Below are positions 63,980-64,000 of a stretch of DNA of 64,000 nt, one piece after another (position 1 is the first letter of the stretch; the number at the start of each line of letters is the position of its first letter). Under the pieces are notes generated by a model that was given only the letters and a program-made list of their open reading frames with translations, was not told the origin of the DNA and searched no databases. A program made the translations under genes and the position numbers. Source of the DNA: Chryseobacterium sp. R2A-55 (GTDB lineage Bacteria > Bacteroidota > Bacteroidia > Flavobacteriales > Weeksellaceae); contig NZ_JACBFP010000010.1 in assembly GCF_021401085.1 (NCBI RefSeq), positions 43,709 to 107,708 on the forward strand, written 5' to 3'.

Positions 63980-64000
63980 CTTTCTTAGATTGTGTGCTAA
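63968..64000 (-). CDS. C-terminal end of a gene entering from the right edge, possibly a transposase
   Basis: Only ten codons and a TAA are visible: LAHNLRKKVA. The wording AHNLRK is common at the end of DDE transposases of the IS1182/IS5-like groups, but so short a piece cannot prove it. The hairpin overlapping the stop fits a gene end. Confidence 0.35.
   Translation of the reverse strand, partial: LAHNLRKKVA

Overview
The window is an AT-rich chromosomal segment from a member of the Bacteroidota, most likely class Flavobacteriia and plausibly the Chryseobacterium/Weeksellaceae group. This rests on a short primary sigma factor without region 1.1, repeated promoter -7 boxes of the form TAnnTTTG, a secreted protein with a type IX sorting tail, a DnaE carrying its own N-terminal exonuclease, and several Bacteroidota-typical families (DUF4153, DUF7935, M56 peptidase with long periplasmic tail). 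The species call is inference. No tRNA, rRNA, CRISPR array, complete insertion sequence or prophage was seen.

Layout. 1-7.7 kb: ftsK (cut by the left edge), a lone animal-type urocanase, a decay zone with broken DUF2200 and ParDE-like genes, a nitroreductase and an S41 lipoprotein protease. 7.8-11.1 kb: nicotinamidase, a bacillithiol-linked pair (YfiT-like transferase and YtxJ), a Crp/Fnr regulator and rpoD. 11-17.4 kb: a dispersed-repeat-like element, a T9SS beta-helix protein, an aldo/keto reductase, an RRM protein, a DUF4153 protein, a BlaI-like regulator and a PAP2 protein. 17.5-27.9 kb: pyruvate dehydrogenase E1 alpha and E2, a LolD-like ATPase, radC with an overlapping unknown gene, DUF7935, soluble pyrophosphatase, a membrane pyrophosphatase fused to an OmpA domain, rhodanese and DUF4242. 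28-45.7 kb: ligA, a fused E1 alpha/beta 2-oxoacid dehydrogenase, an acyl-CoA dehydrogenase, a NUDIX regulator, two lipoproteins, dnaE, an AddB-like nuclease, rsmG and an aminotransferase. 45.7-50.7 kb: a topoisomerase IV operon, parE-small membrane protein-parC. 50.8-56.8 kb: an operon of outer-membrane protein, collapsed MFS remnant, MFS transporter and M20 amidohydrolase, followed by a second decay zone (DoxX remnant, FMN reductase with a premature stop) and an SDR. 57-64 kb: ychF, ferritin, a BlaI/M56 sensor pair, a YdcH-like protein and typA, with what may be the end of a transposase at the right edge.

Most genes are housekeeping: replication and chromosome handling (dnaE, ligA, parE/parC, ftsK, radC, AddB-like), central carbon metabolism (two 2-oxoacid dehydrogenase systems), pyrophosphate handling (two pyrophosphatases side by side) and redox or stress functions (YfiT/YtxJ, ferritin, reductases). 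I do not see a convincing new defence or biosynthetic system. The most interesting items are the pyrophosphatase-OmpA fusion, a 64-residue ORF that looks like the two ends of an MFS transporter joined in frame, three genes whose -7 box lies exactly 6 bases before the ATG (near-leaderless mRNAs), a BlaI operator dyad between promoter and start codon, and five broken genes in two decay zones.
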